A stretch of 64,000 bases of DNA from Triglochin maritima (lineage: Eukaryota; Streptophyta; Magnoliopsida; Alismatales; Juncaginaceae). The position numbers and the translations under genes were made by a program. Shown here one piece after another: positions 20,217-32,757 of the stretch. The notes under the pieces were generated by a model, which was not told where the DNA came from, did no database searches, and was given only the letters and a program-made list of their open reading frames with translations. The stretch spans positions 18,654,743-18,718,742 of the forward strand of contig OY821772.1 in assembly GCA_963682175.1 (NCBI GenBank), given 5' to 3'. Within the stretch, counting starts at the first letter, position 1. Every line of letters starts with the position of its first letter.

Positions 20217-21944
20217 ACCTTTGGATAGTCCCGAGCAAGACAAAGAAAGAGAAAAATAAAAGAAATGAAAACATACAAAAAATGGAGAAATCTTAACTCA
20301 CTTTCGTAGGAATCACGGTTGCACTTAGCACGTGTAACAAGCCGTTAAATCTCATTGTCTCCACAGAGGAGGAGTGGTGTCTCTTGAGGGTTTTCAACAG
20401 ATATACCCACAAAATCTGAACATTGATGCATTATTCAACCTATTAACTCGACTCGCCGGACCTACTTTTGTCGATCGTTGGACACGGTAATTTTACGGGT
20501 CGACTCTATATATATTGTCCACACACCAAGCCTAGGGAAGCATTCGTGTCAGTTAATTAAGGACTTAAGTGAAAGACATGAGCAACCTAAACATCCTCAA
20601 GTGATATATCGTGTAAAGTCTATTAAGGTTCTTATTTGTATTTCCTTTTTATTTTATTTTATTTTTTTGTTCTATTTTTTATTTTTTTTAGTTGGTGTTT
20701 AATTCTCCCAAGGTCAAGTTTTGTGCATCATTGCCTATGAGGACTTACACTATCATGTACACCTTCCCACAAATCTCCACATAGGGCGATCCCTACCACA
20801 TGTGTAACGAGACTTCGGTCGGTGCATCCCAAGTCAGATGACTCGAAAGTACTAGGCACTAAGTCCCCTCAGACCTAATTTCCCGAGTGATGGGAGTCGT
20901 GTGAGAAGAGAGAACACCAAACCTAATTACTATTCCTTATCTATACATGAACCAAAATCCCTACACTTTAGGTTTCACAATAGGAGTTTAAGGGTCCCTA
21001 AGTACGACTAACTTCCTTATATTAACATACACGAATTATTTGCCTCACTAGGTTCAGGGTGGACTTCTTTAATTATTTGAGTACTGAAACATTATGATTA
21101 CTCTCGCCCCGAGGGAAAATCGAGGTGCAACCTTACAACTAGATAAAACCTAAAGTCGGTGTACTAGATATCCTACATCATGCTTAAGTCAATTTTGGGG
21201 CTTCTCTTTTTACTTGGCCTCTCAATGGTTTTGCACATGTCAAACACACGCAGAACCAACAAAACAATTTCTTTCGCAAACACATGAAGATTTTGATATA
21301 AATGAAAATTTTAAGGCAATAGGCAAGCAAAAGAGGGCAAGTCACCCAAGGATCATAGTATAGCAGATATATCAATTTAAATTGCAGCACACTAACATGA
21401 CCCTAACAATACACACAAAAAAGTAAAAAAACAAAGTGAAAAACGTTTGACTCCACATATATATAAATGTAAAACACCCTCACACTTACTTCATGCATTG
21501 TCCTTAATGAATACAAGCACGATACTGCATGCATTTTTGCATGAAAAAATTAAGATCTCACCAAACTTTGAAGCACAAGGAAATTTTTGTGGTCATGTTG
21601 ATGGACACAAACCCAAATTCCCCTCAGAATCTGTGAGATACTTAAGAAGAGAGACAAATACATGAAACAATTGGGGCACAAATACACAAGGGTTGGATCT
21701 CACAAAAACCTATACTCACTCTTGGAGTCTTTTTTTGTGAAAATATAACTATGTACAAAAATAAGTTTTCGTCTTGATTTGTCAAAGGACATCAAATGGG
21801 AACCTTAAAAGTGGGTCAATGCAATTGGAATGAGAACATGACACCAGGCGGGACAAAAATACTCATGTATGGGCCCCCTCACAAAGTGCACACAAAAATG
21901 GGAGAGGATCATGAATTAAACGCAAAGGCGTCTGATTCAAAGGA
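20217..21944 (-). other. 3' non-coding region of element 5
   Basis: Inverted equivalent of 6598-8190, with the upstream polypurine-like tract at 21473-21490. No gene; the plus-strand frames at 20478 and 21447 are chance openings. Confidence 0.7.
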
Positions 21945-22380
21945 TCACACTAAGAGATCGAACCTCTCAAGAGTTTGGGAAATATTGCATAATAGAAGAA
22001 GAGTTTCCCCCTTTGCGGCGCTGAAGTTATGATCATTAATCCAAACTCTCCAACCAACAGGCTCCTGCGATGGAACAAGACAAACAACCTCATTATGCTT
22101 CCCCAATGCACCAGGAGAACGTAAAGGGGGTCGCATACCCAAGGTATCCTCTAAGGAACTCCCAATACGCTCATTGGCAATGTAGTTGTTTGGTGTCCCA
22201 TCATTTTCAAGATGATCAGGAACAATAGTGAGAAGTAAACTCTCACCAGGTCGTATGAAATTATGGGTACTAGGGAGCTCTTGCTCAACCAAATGTGAGT
22301 CCTTAAGTGATGCAACATTAAGATCATGTGGCTCAAGGGCCACGGGACAAAAAGACAGGGCACAATCCTATGCCAACTCA
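21945..22380 (-). pseudogene. C-terminal GWRV ORF, element 5
   Basis: The minus frame 22343-21945 starts MALEPHDLNVASLKDS and reaches PSQEPVGWRVWINDHNFS near 22070-22015. It extends upstream in frame to IENNMDQFHYELA, where a TAG (near 22370) interrupts it. It is the orthologue of 6004-6597 and supports reading that ORF as a real family gene. The protein ends early, lacking the last ~55 residues seen in element 2. Confidence 0.6.
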
Positions 22381-22640
22381 TAATGAAATTGGTCCATGTT
22401 ATTCTCAATTTGAATCGAATCCCCCACCAAGTAACCGTGAATTGAAACCCCAAGTCCCTCAGACTTACTAAGAGTTTGACCTTAAAAGATTGTGCTTTGA
22501 ATTTGTGGATGTGGTGGTGGTTTAATATAAGAAGATAATTCTTCATGTTTACAAGAAATGTCACCCTGAAGTTCACGTAATTGTTGCGTGATCAGACTCA
22601 CTTGCATTGCCAGATTTTGCATGGAATGCTGAGTGGTTTC
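22346..22640 (-). pseudogene. gag: Gag, downstream half, element 5
   Basis: Minus-strand coding continues from the other side of element 3: the ETTQHSMQN-like segment next to 22640 matches ETTQQSIQN of element 2, followed by an LREL-type stretch and SYIKPPPHPQIQSTIF. It is interrupted by frame changes near 22480. Confidence 0.6.
22636..22640. other. Target-site duplication GTTTC, left
   Basis: GTTTC here and at 32753-32757 flanks element 3 exactly; both sides are the gag sequence of element 5. Confidence 0.85.
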
Positions 22641-23855
22641 TGATTGACATCATTTCATGCTTATATTTGTATCTTATATCCATTATCTTTCACCTAAACA
22701 ATGCTATGTGACGAGTTTTATGTTTGAATTTCAGAAATAAATAGGTTTGAAGAGATGAAGCATAAAAGGACCCAAAAGCTGGGTAAAAGGACTGAATTGT
22801 GAGACCGGGGGACTAAGATGCAAGGGAGAAGGACCTGAATGTAAGACCAAAGGACCAAAGAGCAAAACAGAAAACTCCACACCATCATGGGGAGTATTTT
22901 GGCAATTCTATTCGGGTCGGAGCTCCAACAAGTGAAGAAGATGCATCCAAGACCAACAAAGACATCCAGAAAAGCTCAGAATAAAATCCAACGTGATCCA
23001 GACCATATAGACCGCCAATTGGCGGTCCAAGACCGTTAATTGGTGGTCTGTTTTGGCCCAAATCTGCTAAGATTTTGGTGGGTCGCATATTAGTGTTTAT
23101 GTAGTCCATTTCTGGTTTTTTGTTTAGTCCAACATCGGGGGATTGTCCCGGATTGCCTTTTTCTTTGGCTATAAATAGAACTCTTCACCTTCTATTGTAA
23201 GGACTACATTTTGAGTTACTACTCTTCCTACTTGAAGTGAGGCCTTGAAGCACACACTAAAGTAGGAGGATGCTACTTGAATTGTGAGTCATTTTAATAA
23301 AAGTTTCTTTATTATGTTGTTTGTTTCATGTTGCTTGTTTTATTTTATTTTATTTTATTTTATTTCATTAGTTTTAGTAGCTTAGTTAATATGTTTTCCT
23401 TGCTTAGTTTAATCATTAGTATAATGTGTAGTTAGTAGTTCCATCCCCTTTTGGTGGTGGAGTTGATGTTCATACATGCATTAGAGAATGGAATGAATGA
23501 TTTATTTACAATGTGTTGATAAAACATGAATGCATGTTTGCTTGTTTAGGATATAATTTATAACTTGATGAGTTTTTCCAAAATGATTAGACATCTCTCA
23601 TGCTTGTTTAGGTTCTGAAATAAACAACTTGCATATGTAAATGTTAATCAACTAGGTTGGTGAATGGATTGATAGGTTTTGCCATAACATTTAGACATTT
23701 CCTTTGCATGACAACACCACCTTCATTTGTGCTTAAAGAATGTGTTCAACACCCACCTCTTTGCATGTGTGCACTCACTCCACCCCTTAGGGGTTTTTCC
23801 ATATCTGAATTCCAGCACTCTTCATTCGTTCTTAGTTTAGTTTTAGTTAATCGTT
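22641..23855 (+). repeat. LTR a of element 3 (3' end deleted)
   Basis: Starts TGATTGACATC; palindrome pair at 23011-23050; TATA box at 23170-23178. It matches LTR c to about position 32565, then joins 3' internal sequence at AATGGACTTTACAC. The breakpoint has a 2-base overlap (TT), so the last ~190 bp of the LTR are gone. Confidence 0.8.
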
Positions 23856-24265
23856 AATGGACTTTACACATTGTATCACATTCAGAAGTTAAGGTTGCCC
23901 ATGTATGTCACTTAAGTCCTTAACTAACTTTCACGAATAATTCATTAGGCTAGGTGTGTGGACCGATTACATATATAGAGTCAGCCCGAAGTATTACCAC
24001 GTCCCATGATTGACAAAATAAGTCCAACGAGTCGTGTAGCTAGATTGATTAATGCATCTTTGTTCGGATTTTGTGGGTGTATCCGCTGAAAACCCTCAGG
24101 AGACAACACTCCTCCTCCTTGGCGACTAGGAGGTTTAACGGCTTGTTCCACGTGCTAAGTGCAACCGTGATTCCTACGAAAGTGAGTTAGGATTTCTTGT
24201 TTTTCGTATACTTTTCTCTTTCTTTGTTTTGCTCGGGACTAGTAAAAGTTAGGTGTGGGGGTATT
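23856..24265 (+). other. Residual 3' internal region between LTR a and LTR b
   Basis: Nearly base-for-base the same as 30991-31401, including the polypurine tract (24250-24265). No coding content. Confidence 0.8.
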
Positions 24266-25632
24266 TCATTGACATCATTTCATGCTTATATTTGTATCTT
24301 ATATCCATTATCTTTCACCTAAGCAATGCTATGTGACGAGTTTTATTTATTGAATTTCAGAAATAAATAGGTTTGCAGAGATGAAGCATAAAAGGACCCA
24401 AAAGCTAGGAAAAAGGACTGAATTGTGAGACCTAGGGACTAAGATGCAAGGGAGAACGACCTGAACGTAAGACTAAATGACCAATGAGCAAAACAGAAAA
24501 CTCCACTCCATCATGGGGAGTATTTTGACAATTCTATTCGGTTCGGAGCTCCAACAAGTGAAGAAGATGCATCAAAGACCGGAATAAAATCCAACGTGAT
24601 CCAGACCATATAGACCGCCAATTGGCTGTCCAAGACCGCTAATCGGTGGTCTGTTTTGGCTCAAATCCGCTAAGATTTTGGTGGGTCGCGTAATAGTGTT
24701 TATTTAGTCCATTTCTGGTATTTTTTTAGTCCCACATCAGTGGATTGTCCCGGATTGCCTTTTTCTTTGGCTATAAATAGAATTTTTCACCTTCTATTGT
24801 AAGGACTTCACATTTTGAGTGGCTACTCTTCCTGCTTGAAGTGAGGCCTTGAAGCACACACTAAAGTAGGAGGATGCTACTTGAATTTTGAGTCATTTTA
24901 ATAAAAGTTTCTTTATTATGTTGTTTGTTTCATGTTGCTTGTTTTACTTTATTTAATTTCCTTTCATTAGTTTTAGTAGCTTAGTTAATATGCTTTCCTT
25001 GCTTAGTTTAATCATTAGTCTAATGTGTAGTTAGTAGCTCCATCCCCTTTGGGGGTGGAGTTGATATTCATACATGCATTAGAGAATGGAATGAATGCTT
25101 TATTTACAATGTGTTGATAAAACATGAATGTATGTTTGGTTGTTTAGGATAGAATTTATAACTTCATGAGTTTTGCCAAAATGATTAGACACCTCTCATT
25201 CTTGTTTAGGTTCTGAAATAAACAACTTGAATATGTAAATGTTAATCAACTAGGTTGGTGAATGGATTGATAGGTTTTGCCATAATATTTAGACACTTCA
25301 TATGCATGATAACACCACCTTCATTTGTGCTTAAAGAATATGTTCAACACCCACCCCTTTGCATGTGTGCACTCACTCCACCCCTTAGGGGTTTTCCATT
25401 TTAGAATTCCAGCACTCTTATTTCATTCTTAGTTAATCGTTTGTTGTTTGCTTATGCATGCGTTATTTTGTAGTGTAGTGTAGCGTAGATTAGGATAATC
25501 AAACTCTCTTCCCTATTTTTGCCACTTGATTTCGTGCAAACGAGAGGCTGCTCACATCCCTGTGGACGACCCGTATTTTCCATGTCTTCAGCCGACGCCG
25601 TGCACTTGCGGTTTAAATTAAAACGTTCAATA
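24266..25632 (+). repeat. LTR b of element 3 (functional 5' LTR)
   Basis: It begins TCATTGACATC, so the terminal TG has become TC. Palindrome pair at 24613-24653, TATA box at 24772-24779, end ACGTTCAATA followed by the primer site. Confidence 0.85.
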
Positions 25633-25638
25633 AGTTTT

Positions 25639-25656
25639 TGGCGCCGTTGTCGGGGA
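25639..25656 (+). promoter_or_regulatory. Primer-binding site (tRNA-Asp type), element 3
   Basis: TGGCGCCGTTGTCGGGGA: one difference from the expected complement of the plant tRNA-Asp 3' end. Confidence 0.85.
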
Positions 25657-26837
25657 GGTGCCAATCCAGACTCTTGTTTGGACGATTCGAGTGAATTTAA
25701 TTTGTGTTTTGTAGTTTGTCTTTGTTTCAGGAGACTTGGATTCACAAGGGGAGGCAGCAGGAGAAGTTGGAGGCAACCTTGACACTTTGGACCGCCAATC
25801 AGCGGTCTGAGACCGCCAATTGGCGGTCTGGTGAGTCCTGTTTCCCTTCTCTTTTCTTCATCTTGTTTCCATAATTGATGTAGTGATCTGGGACTTGATT
25901 TGGTATGTTTTGATTTATAGTTTGTTCCCAAATCAATAATGAAACCTCCTTTAAGCAACTTGGACCCTAAAACCCAAGCAAAAGATTAGGCATTCTTTGT
26001 TGTTTAGGTCATGCATCATGTATGTGACTTAGGCATGTAGATTGTCTTTTATTTTAGCTTTATTTTCAGTTGTTGAGTGCTGGCGTGAGGTACGGACCTT
26101 CTACTCTCGTTGATGCATTTCGTATGAACATGCATTAGTTAGTAGGAAGTGCATTGAAACAAGTGTGAGTTGAGCGTTTGTTTGGAGAGTTGATTGTTAG
26201 ATTAAGACTCCAAAACACTACTAAAGAGGGGTTGTCCCATAAAATATAAGGTGGGGGATTTCATCACCCTTTTATTCGCCCCACAAACCACACTAATCAA
26301 GAGCCTAATTTTAAAATCAAGTAGACATTGACCCTAAGGATTTCGGGCGCATTAGGAGAGTGATCTGGTCCCGAATGTCATGACCTAATCGGCGTTGAGC
26401 ACTCTGTCGATAGTAGGAGAGTCGAGATCTCCGGATCTTGGATCACTTGCTGGGCTTTGTGGTCCTCGTCGTAGGGAGGTGAGGCGTGTTGAGGCCGTGT
26501 GACCACGCAGTTAGGCATCGTCTAGCTGTAAGGACCTATAGCGACCTTAGGATTGCTTGAGCCTTGTTTGCTTGTGTGCTTCTACCTCTACCCATCCACC
26601 GTAGCATAAGGACATCTTCCCTTCTATCCTGAGTCATTCTTTCTCTCCTGTGTTCTCCCGTCTTCTCCTCTACGCACATTCTTTGTTAAAAAAAGTTTTG
26701 GTTTGTGTGCACCTTTGTGCATGCTTTCGTGGGCACGAGACGAGAGTGGTCGTTTGACGAGGCGCGTTGTCAACCCTGCTTTGGTAGTCGATTTCTCGAC
26801 GCCTTCCTCCTCTCATGTCGCACTCAGTCCGAGTTCA
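25657..26837 (+). other. 5' leader of element 3
   Basis: About 1.2 kb. It holds a palindrome pair at 25792-25830 ending in TCTGGTGAGTCC (splice-donor-like), the GATAAGGTGGGGGATTTCATC segment near 26245, and a short frame open from 26703 that precedes the likely gag start in frame. Confidence 0.7.
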
Positions 26838-28184
26838 ATGGCTGCTAATTTCCGCGAGGAGGAGCAGTTGCTGGACCCACCTATTCCACTTGTGCTTCCA
26901 GTTGGCGCTCCCATACCTATCTGTGATCGATGCTACCCAAGTCGTACTGCTCTACCCTCATGCATCGTATTGCCAGAGGCAAATGGGAACAGTTTTGAGG
27001 TTAAGCCACAGTTTATTTCCGTGCTTCCTTACTTCACATGGAAAGGTGACCCCTATATCTTTATCAGGGAATTTGAAGAGGTCTGTGCTCTGTTCAAGCT
27101 GCAATAACTTTGCACAGACTCCATCCATCTTAGGCTTGTTCCTTTTGCACAGAAGGATGATGCCAAGAAGTGGTTGTACAACAACCATGCGAATGCTTTT
27201 AGGACTTGGGATGAATTTCAGTCTTCATTCCTCAAAAAGTATTTTCCAAATCATCGGACTCAAAAATTGAGGAACGAAATCAATTCGTTCTATCAACATG
27301 AGACTGAATCATTCCATGCATACTTAGAGAGGTTTAAGGAGCTACTATCCTCATGCCCTCACCATGGCATCGAGTTGTGGCGCCTGTGTCAGATTGTTTA
27401 CGAGGGTCTTCACATCCCGTCCCGAACGCTCCTTGAGTCCATGTGTCAAGGAGAGTTCTTAGGAAAGGATGAGAGGGAGGCATGGGCTTTCCTAGAAGAC
27501 CTCGCTGAGAAAACCATGCAATGGGAGAGTATAAGGGAACCACTTGCATAATCTAGCATAGGAGCGAGAATCGCAAACGCAAACTCGATCGGATCGGGTG
27601 CCACATTTGCCGTCGATACCACTACGGCCACCGAGGCCCGCATGGCGGCCTCAATGCGCCGTATGGATTTGATTGAGCTCCAAAACCAACAAGGTGCACC
27701 TCACATGTCCACATCTGGTCCAGTTCCCTGTCATTCATGTGGTAGGATAGGTCATGTAGAAAGAGAGTGTACATCCATTCCTCCTGAGATGGAACATGTC
27801 AACGCCATCTATGATAGAGCTAGGAATGACCCATACTCATCATCTTATAATCCTAGATGGAGGAACCACCCCATTTTTTCATGGAACCAAAATAATGCCC
27901 CGGATGGTCCTTCAAACTCCTCTCGACCACCTAACCAATCATACCAACCTCCCATGCATGCACAATCTTATCAGCCACCCCAAGCTCAAATCACCAGTCA
28001 ATCGGGATTCCAAAATTCCAATAATATGGAAACCCAATTCAATTCGCTTGAGACCTTGACTCATGGACTTGAAAACTCAATGAAATTTTGTTATGTCATC
28101 CACACGTCAAGTTCTCACTTCAAATCAGAACACCATCAAATCTCTAAAGCTTCAGATGGGCCAATTGACAGAGTCTGTACATGA
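26838..28184 (+). pseudogene. gag: Type A gag (capsid plus zinc knuckle), element 3
   Basis: I take ATG 26838 (MAANFREEEQLLDP) as start because it is conserved in elements 3, 4 and 8; the frame is open from 26703. The capsid (Retrotrans_gag) core is at about 27030-27480, with FREWDEF-like TWDEFQSSFLKKYFPNH and CPHHGIELW motifs. The zinc knuckle CHSCGRIGHVEREC is at 27729-27770, followed by SYNPRWRNH. Breaks: TAA at 27105-27107 (in place of CAA), TAA at 27549-27551 (in place of TCA), and a frameshift near 28095. Gag forms the virus-like particle; this copy cannot. Confidence 0.85.
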
Positions 28185-29210
28185 AAGAGAGAGAGAGAGG
28201 GTCTTTGCCTAGCCAGCCTGAGGCTAACCCCCGTATGTACCAGCAACAACACATGCAAAATGAGAATGTGGTACCACGGGGGCGGCAAGTGAACCATGTG
28301 GAGGACCTTTTCACCATGTCAATTCCATTGTAACCTTAAGGAATGTAAAGCAAGTTGACAATCACATTTCCTTGCCACCACCACCATCTATGCAGCCCCT
28401 CAGTGGGAATGGTGGTGAAGAAGAGGCTGAGGGTGAGGGTACACCAACGCATCCTTCTCAGGCCCCACAGAAAACCTACCTGCCAAAAGCTCCCTATCCA
28501 AGTAGGTTAACAAAAAAGTAGAGTGACACAATGGATAAGATATTAGAGGTGTTTAAGCAAGTGAAGGTTAACATCCCCTTGTTGGATGTCATCCAACAAA
28601 TAACTCAATATGCCAAAGTGTTGAAGGATCTCTGCACATCAAGAGGAAGACCCATGTTCCTAAGAAAGCATTCTTGGCTGCAAATGTAAGCTCACTTTTG
28701 TCCAATCCCGCCTACACAAAATACAAGGACACTGGGTATCCTACTAGTCAGAGTACAATAGGGGACACTAACATAAGTAATGTATTGCTTGATTTAGGAT
28801 CGGCGGTCAACCTCCTCCCATTTTTTGTTTATCAACAGTTGAATTTGGAAGAATTGAATCCAACTAAGATCACCCTAAAATTGGCAGATAGATCCATTCG
28901 TGTTTCAAAGGGGATTATCGAGGACGTGCTTATCAAAGTTGGAGATTTTATATTTCCAGTCGATTTTGTTGTCCTCGATACCAATCCTGTTGCGAACACC
29001 CACTCTCAAATAACTTTGATTTTGGGTAGACCATTTCTGGTAACTTCCAATGCTTTAATTAATTGTAGAAATGGTGTCATGAAGCTCTCATTCGGTAACA
29101 TGAGTGCCGAGTTTCATGTGTTCAACTCTGGTAGGCAACATGAGCCCATGGACCAACCTTTAAATCTCAATCTCATCCGCCAATTAGAGATAGCACCACA
29201 AAATCAATGA
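28185..29210 (+). pseudogene. pro: Retropepsin-like protease region, element 3
   Basis: The longest frame is 28674-29210. It has the active-site segment LLDLGSAVNLLPF (near 28784-28822) and the C-terminal ILGRPFLVTSNALINC (near 29020-29067), as in Athila-group aspartic proteases, where D-L-G-A/S replaces the usual D-S/T-G. The 28185-28673 part is the gag-protease linker; it has a TAG (near 28519) and a one-base loss near 28632. The frame ends in TGA 29208-29210, where element 4 has CGA, so the C-terminal part is cut off. Confidence 0.8.
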
Positions 29211-29308
29211 ACACCCCTAGCACCAATGCAACCCATAGAGAATGTTTGTGGGCCCAGCGAAAACTCATTGCCTGTCTTTGCAATGCAACAGAGTGAGTGG
29301 CATAAAAC

Positions 29309-29827
29309 ATGAATGTCCAAAAGGAGTGTTCGTTGCATGATTCAGTTGAGATTATTAGTGAGAGTGAGACACCTCATCATATGCCTATACCAGAAGGTGT
29401 CTCTATCTCATGTCCGTTGGCCATTGAGCCATTTGATCTTCATCTTGACTCCAACAAGGACCCACCTACGACCGATCTTATGCTTGATGCTATAAATGAT
29501 GGTGGGAGGTCCTTGATGGATGACTTGGCGAGAAGCCACATTCTTAGTGATGCAGGTCTGGTGCATCCATCGAATGAGCTTGAGGAACTCATTCCGATGC
29601 ACCCACCTATTGGTTGGAGGGTTTTGTTTGATGAGCTACTAAACCCTAGTGAGGCAACACAACTGCACTCATTCATTTTTCCTACACCCAACCAATATCA
29701 TAAGGGGTTCGAGTCTTTCATCTTTGACCTTTCACCCCTCATGACACCTCAGAGTACCAGTGAAGTTTGCCCATCTCGGCAAGTCTCTGGTCCTCATAAC
29801 TCGATATTATCATTTGATGTTCCTTGA
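29309..29827 (+). CDS. C-terminal GWRV ORF, type A, element 3
   Basis: 172 codons from ATG 29309 (MNVQKECSLHDS). It contains the protease-RT linker motif PLAIEPFDLHLDSNKDPPTT, then NELEELIPMHPPIGWRVLFD near 29573-29630. The latter aligns with the NEL-x-x-LIP and GWRV-x-x-D motifs that flank the N-terminal part of Ty3-type RT, so most of pol seems deleted and a short RT piece fused on. In element 8 the same region is in frame with protease; here a one-base loss near 29300 uncouples it. Confidence 0.6.
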   Translation: MNVQKECSLHDSVEIISESETPHHMPIPEGVSISCPLAIEPFDLHLDSNKDPPTTDLMLDAINDGGRSLMDDLARSHILSDAGLVHPSNELEELIPMHPPIGWRVLFDELLNPSEATQLHSFIFPTPNQYHKGFESFIFDLSPLMTPQSTSEVCPSRQVSGPHNSILSFDVP

Positions 29828-31401
29828 CCAAATGATTATGAGAATATCTTTAGTTATGTATATATCTTGTAAAAAATTCGAAAAAAAGAAAAGAAAAAAA
29901 GTAATAAAAGACTCCATGAGGGAGCATTGATTGTTGTGGGCCCCAACCCTTGTGTACTTGGGCCCTATTTCTTCACGTATTTGTCACCCTTCTTCAGTAT
30001 CTCACAGGTTTTGAGGGAATTCGGGTTTGTGTCCATCAACATAACCACGAACTTCCTTTTGCGCTTTATGTTTGTGAGATCTTCTTTTTTTCATGCATAA
30101 ATCCATGTAGTATCTTGCTCACATTCAATGAGGACAATGCATGATGTAGGTGTGGGGGGGTGTTTTACGTGTGTACATTGTCGAGTCTTTTTCCTTCGAT
30201 TTTATTTTCTTTTGTGTGTCTTGATAGGGTCATGTTAGTATGCCGCATTTAACATTGATATATCTGCTTGTCATGATCCTTGGGTGACTTGTCTTCTTTT
30301 GCTTGCCTAGTGCTTTAAAATTTCCACATTTCTTTCAAAATCTTCATGTGTTTGCGAAAGAAAATGTTTTTCTAGTTTTGCGTGTGTTTAGCATGTGCAA
30401 AACCGTTGAGAGGCAAAGTAAAAAGAAAGCTCCCAAAATTGTCTTGAACTTGATGCATTAGGATATCTAGTTTACTGGCTTTAGGTCCTATCGAGTCGTT
30501 AGGATGAACCCCGGTTTTCCCTTGGGGGGCGTGTAATCATAGGGTTTCAACACTCAAACATTTAAAGAAGTCCACCCTGAACCTAGTGAGTCAATAATTC
30601 GTGTGTGTTAGTATAAGGAAGTTTGTCGTAGTCAATGGCCCTTGAACTCTTTTTGTGAAACTGTAAGTGTATGGGTTTTGGTTCCCATGTAGATAAGTGA
30701 ATAAGTAGTGTTCTCTCTTCTCGCAGGGCTCCTATCACTCGGGAAAGTAGGTCTGAGGGGACGTTGTGCCTGGTGCTCTCGAGTCATCTGACTTACGATG
30801 CACCGACCGAACTCCCGTTACACGGGTGGTAGGGATCACCCTATGTGGAGATTTAGGGGAAGGTGTACGTGATAGTGTAAGTCCTCATAGGCAATGATGC
30901 ACGAAACCTGACCCTGGGAGAATCAAACCCCAACCAATAAAATGCTCCAAAGAAAAAAAAAATTAAAAAAAAAGAGCCAAATAAGAACCTTAATGGACTT
31001 TACACATTGTATCACATTCAGAAGTTAAGGTTGCCCATGTATGTCACTTAAGTCCTTAACTAACTTTCACGAATAATTCATTAGGCTAGGTGTGTGGATC
31101 GATTACATATATAGAGTCAGCCCGAAGTATTACCACGTCCCATGATTGACAAAATAAGTCCAACGAGTCGTGTAGCTAGATTGATTAATGCATCTTTGTT
31201 CGGATTTTGTGGGTGTATCCGCTGAAAACCCTCAGGAGACAACACTCCTCCTCCTTGGCGACTAGGAGGTTTAACGGCTTGTTCCACGTGCTAAGTGCAA
31301 CCGTGATTCCTACGAAAGTGAGTTAGGATTTCTTGTTTTTTGTATACTTTTCTCTTTCTTTGTTTTGCTCGGGACTAGCAAAAGTTAGGTGTGGGGGTAT
31401 T
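29828..31401 (+). other. 3' non-coding region of element 3
   Basis: Like 6598-8205: A-rich tract (29878-29900), upstream polypurine-like tract (30147-30162), the conserved ~1-kb block, LTR-adjacent polypurine tract (31388-31401). No gene. Confidence 0.75.
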
Positions 31402-32752
31402 TGATTGACATCATTTCATGCTTATATTTGTATCTTATATCCATTATCTTTCACCTAAACAATGCTATGTGACGAGTTTTATGTTTGAATTTCAGAAATA
31501 AATAGGTTTGAAGAGATGAAGCATAAAAGGACCCAAAAATGGGAAAAAGGACTGAATTGTGAGACCTAGGGACTAAGATGCAAGGGAGAACGACCTAAAC
31601 GTAAGACTAAATGACCAATGAGCAAAACAGAAAACTCCACTCCATCATGGGGAGTATTTTGACAATTCTATTCGGTTCGGAGCTCCAACAAGTGAAGAAG
31701 ATGCATCAAAGACCGGAATAAAATCCAACGTGATCCAGACCATATAGACCGCCAATTGGCTGTCCAAGACCGCTAATTGGTGGTCTGTTTTGGCTCAAAT
31801 CCGCTAAGATTTTGGTGGGTCGCGTAATAGTGTTTATTTAGTCCCACGTCAGGGGATTGTCCCGGATTGCCTTTTTCTTTGGCTATAAATAGAATTTTTC
31901 ACCTTCTATTGTAAGGACTTCACATTTTGAGTGACTACTCTTCTTACTTGAAGTGAGGCATTGAAGCACACACTAAAGTAGGAGGATGCTACTTAAATTT
32001 TCAGTCATTTTAATAAAAGTTTCTTTATTATGTTGTTTGTTTCATGTTGCTTGTTTTACTTTATTTAATTTCCTTTCATTAGTTTTAGTAGCTTAGTTAA
32101 TATGCTTTCCTTGCTTAGTTTAATCATTAGTCTAATGTGTAGTTAGTAGTTCCATCCCCTTTGGGGGGTGGAGTTGATATTCATACATGCATTAGAGAAT
32201 GGAATGAATGCTTTATTTACAATGTGTTGATAAAACATGAATGTATGTTTGGTTGTTTAGGATAGAATTTATAACTTGATGAGTTTTGCCAAAATGATTA
32301 GACACCTCTCATGCTTGTTTAGGTTCTGAAATAAAAACTTGTAAATGTAAATGTTAATCAACTGGGTTGGTGAATGGATTAATAGGTTTTGCCATAACAT
32401 TTAGACACTTCCTATGCATGATAACACCACCTTCATTTGTGCTTAAAGAATGTGTTCAACACCCACCTCTTTGCATGTGTGCACTCACTCCACCCCTTAG
32501 GGGTTTTTCATTTCTGAATTCCAGCACTCTTATTTCGTTCAGTTAAGTTTTAGTTAATCGTTTGTTGTTCGCTTATGCATGCGTTATTTCATAGTGTAGT
32601 GTAGTGTAGATTAAGATAATCAAACTCTCTTCCCTATTTTTGCCACTTGATTTCTTGCAAACGAGAGGCTACTCACCTCCCTATGGACGACCCGTTTTTG
32701 GCACTTCTTCAACGACACCATGCACTTGCGATTTAAATTAAAACGTTCAATA
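31402..32752 (+). repeat. LTR c of element 3 (3' LTR)
   Basis: Starts TGATTGACATC and ends ACGTTCAATA, directly followed by the TSD GTTTC. Palindrome pair 31748-31786; TATA box 31883-31891. It lacks about 15 bp present in LTR b before the TATA box. Confidence 0.85.
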
Positions 32753-32757
32753 GTTTC
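32753..32757. other. Target-site duplication GTTTC, right
   Basis: Exact repeat of 22636-22640. Confidence 0.85.

Larger units (their letters stand above)
22641..32752 (+). mobile_element. Element 3: three-LTR type A retrotransposon nested in element 5
   Basis: Order: LTR a (3'-truncated), a 410-bp piece of 3' internal region, LTR b, primer site, leader, gag, protease, C-terminal ORF, 3' region, LTR c. The piece plus LTR b (23856-25632) is almost identical to 30991-32752, so the structure is a tandem duplication sharing LTRs, with a deletion of ~5.5 kb in the first copy. The outer ends carry one exact TSD (GTTTC). No RT, RNase H or integrase is present. Confidence 0.85.
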
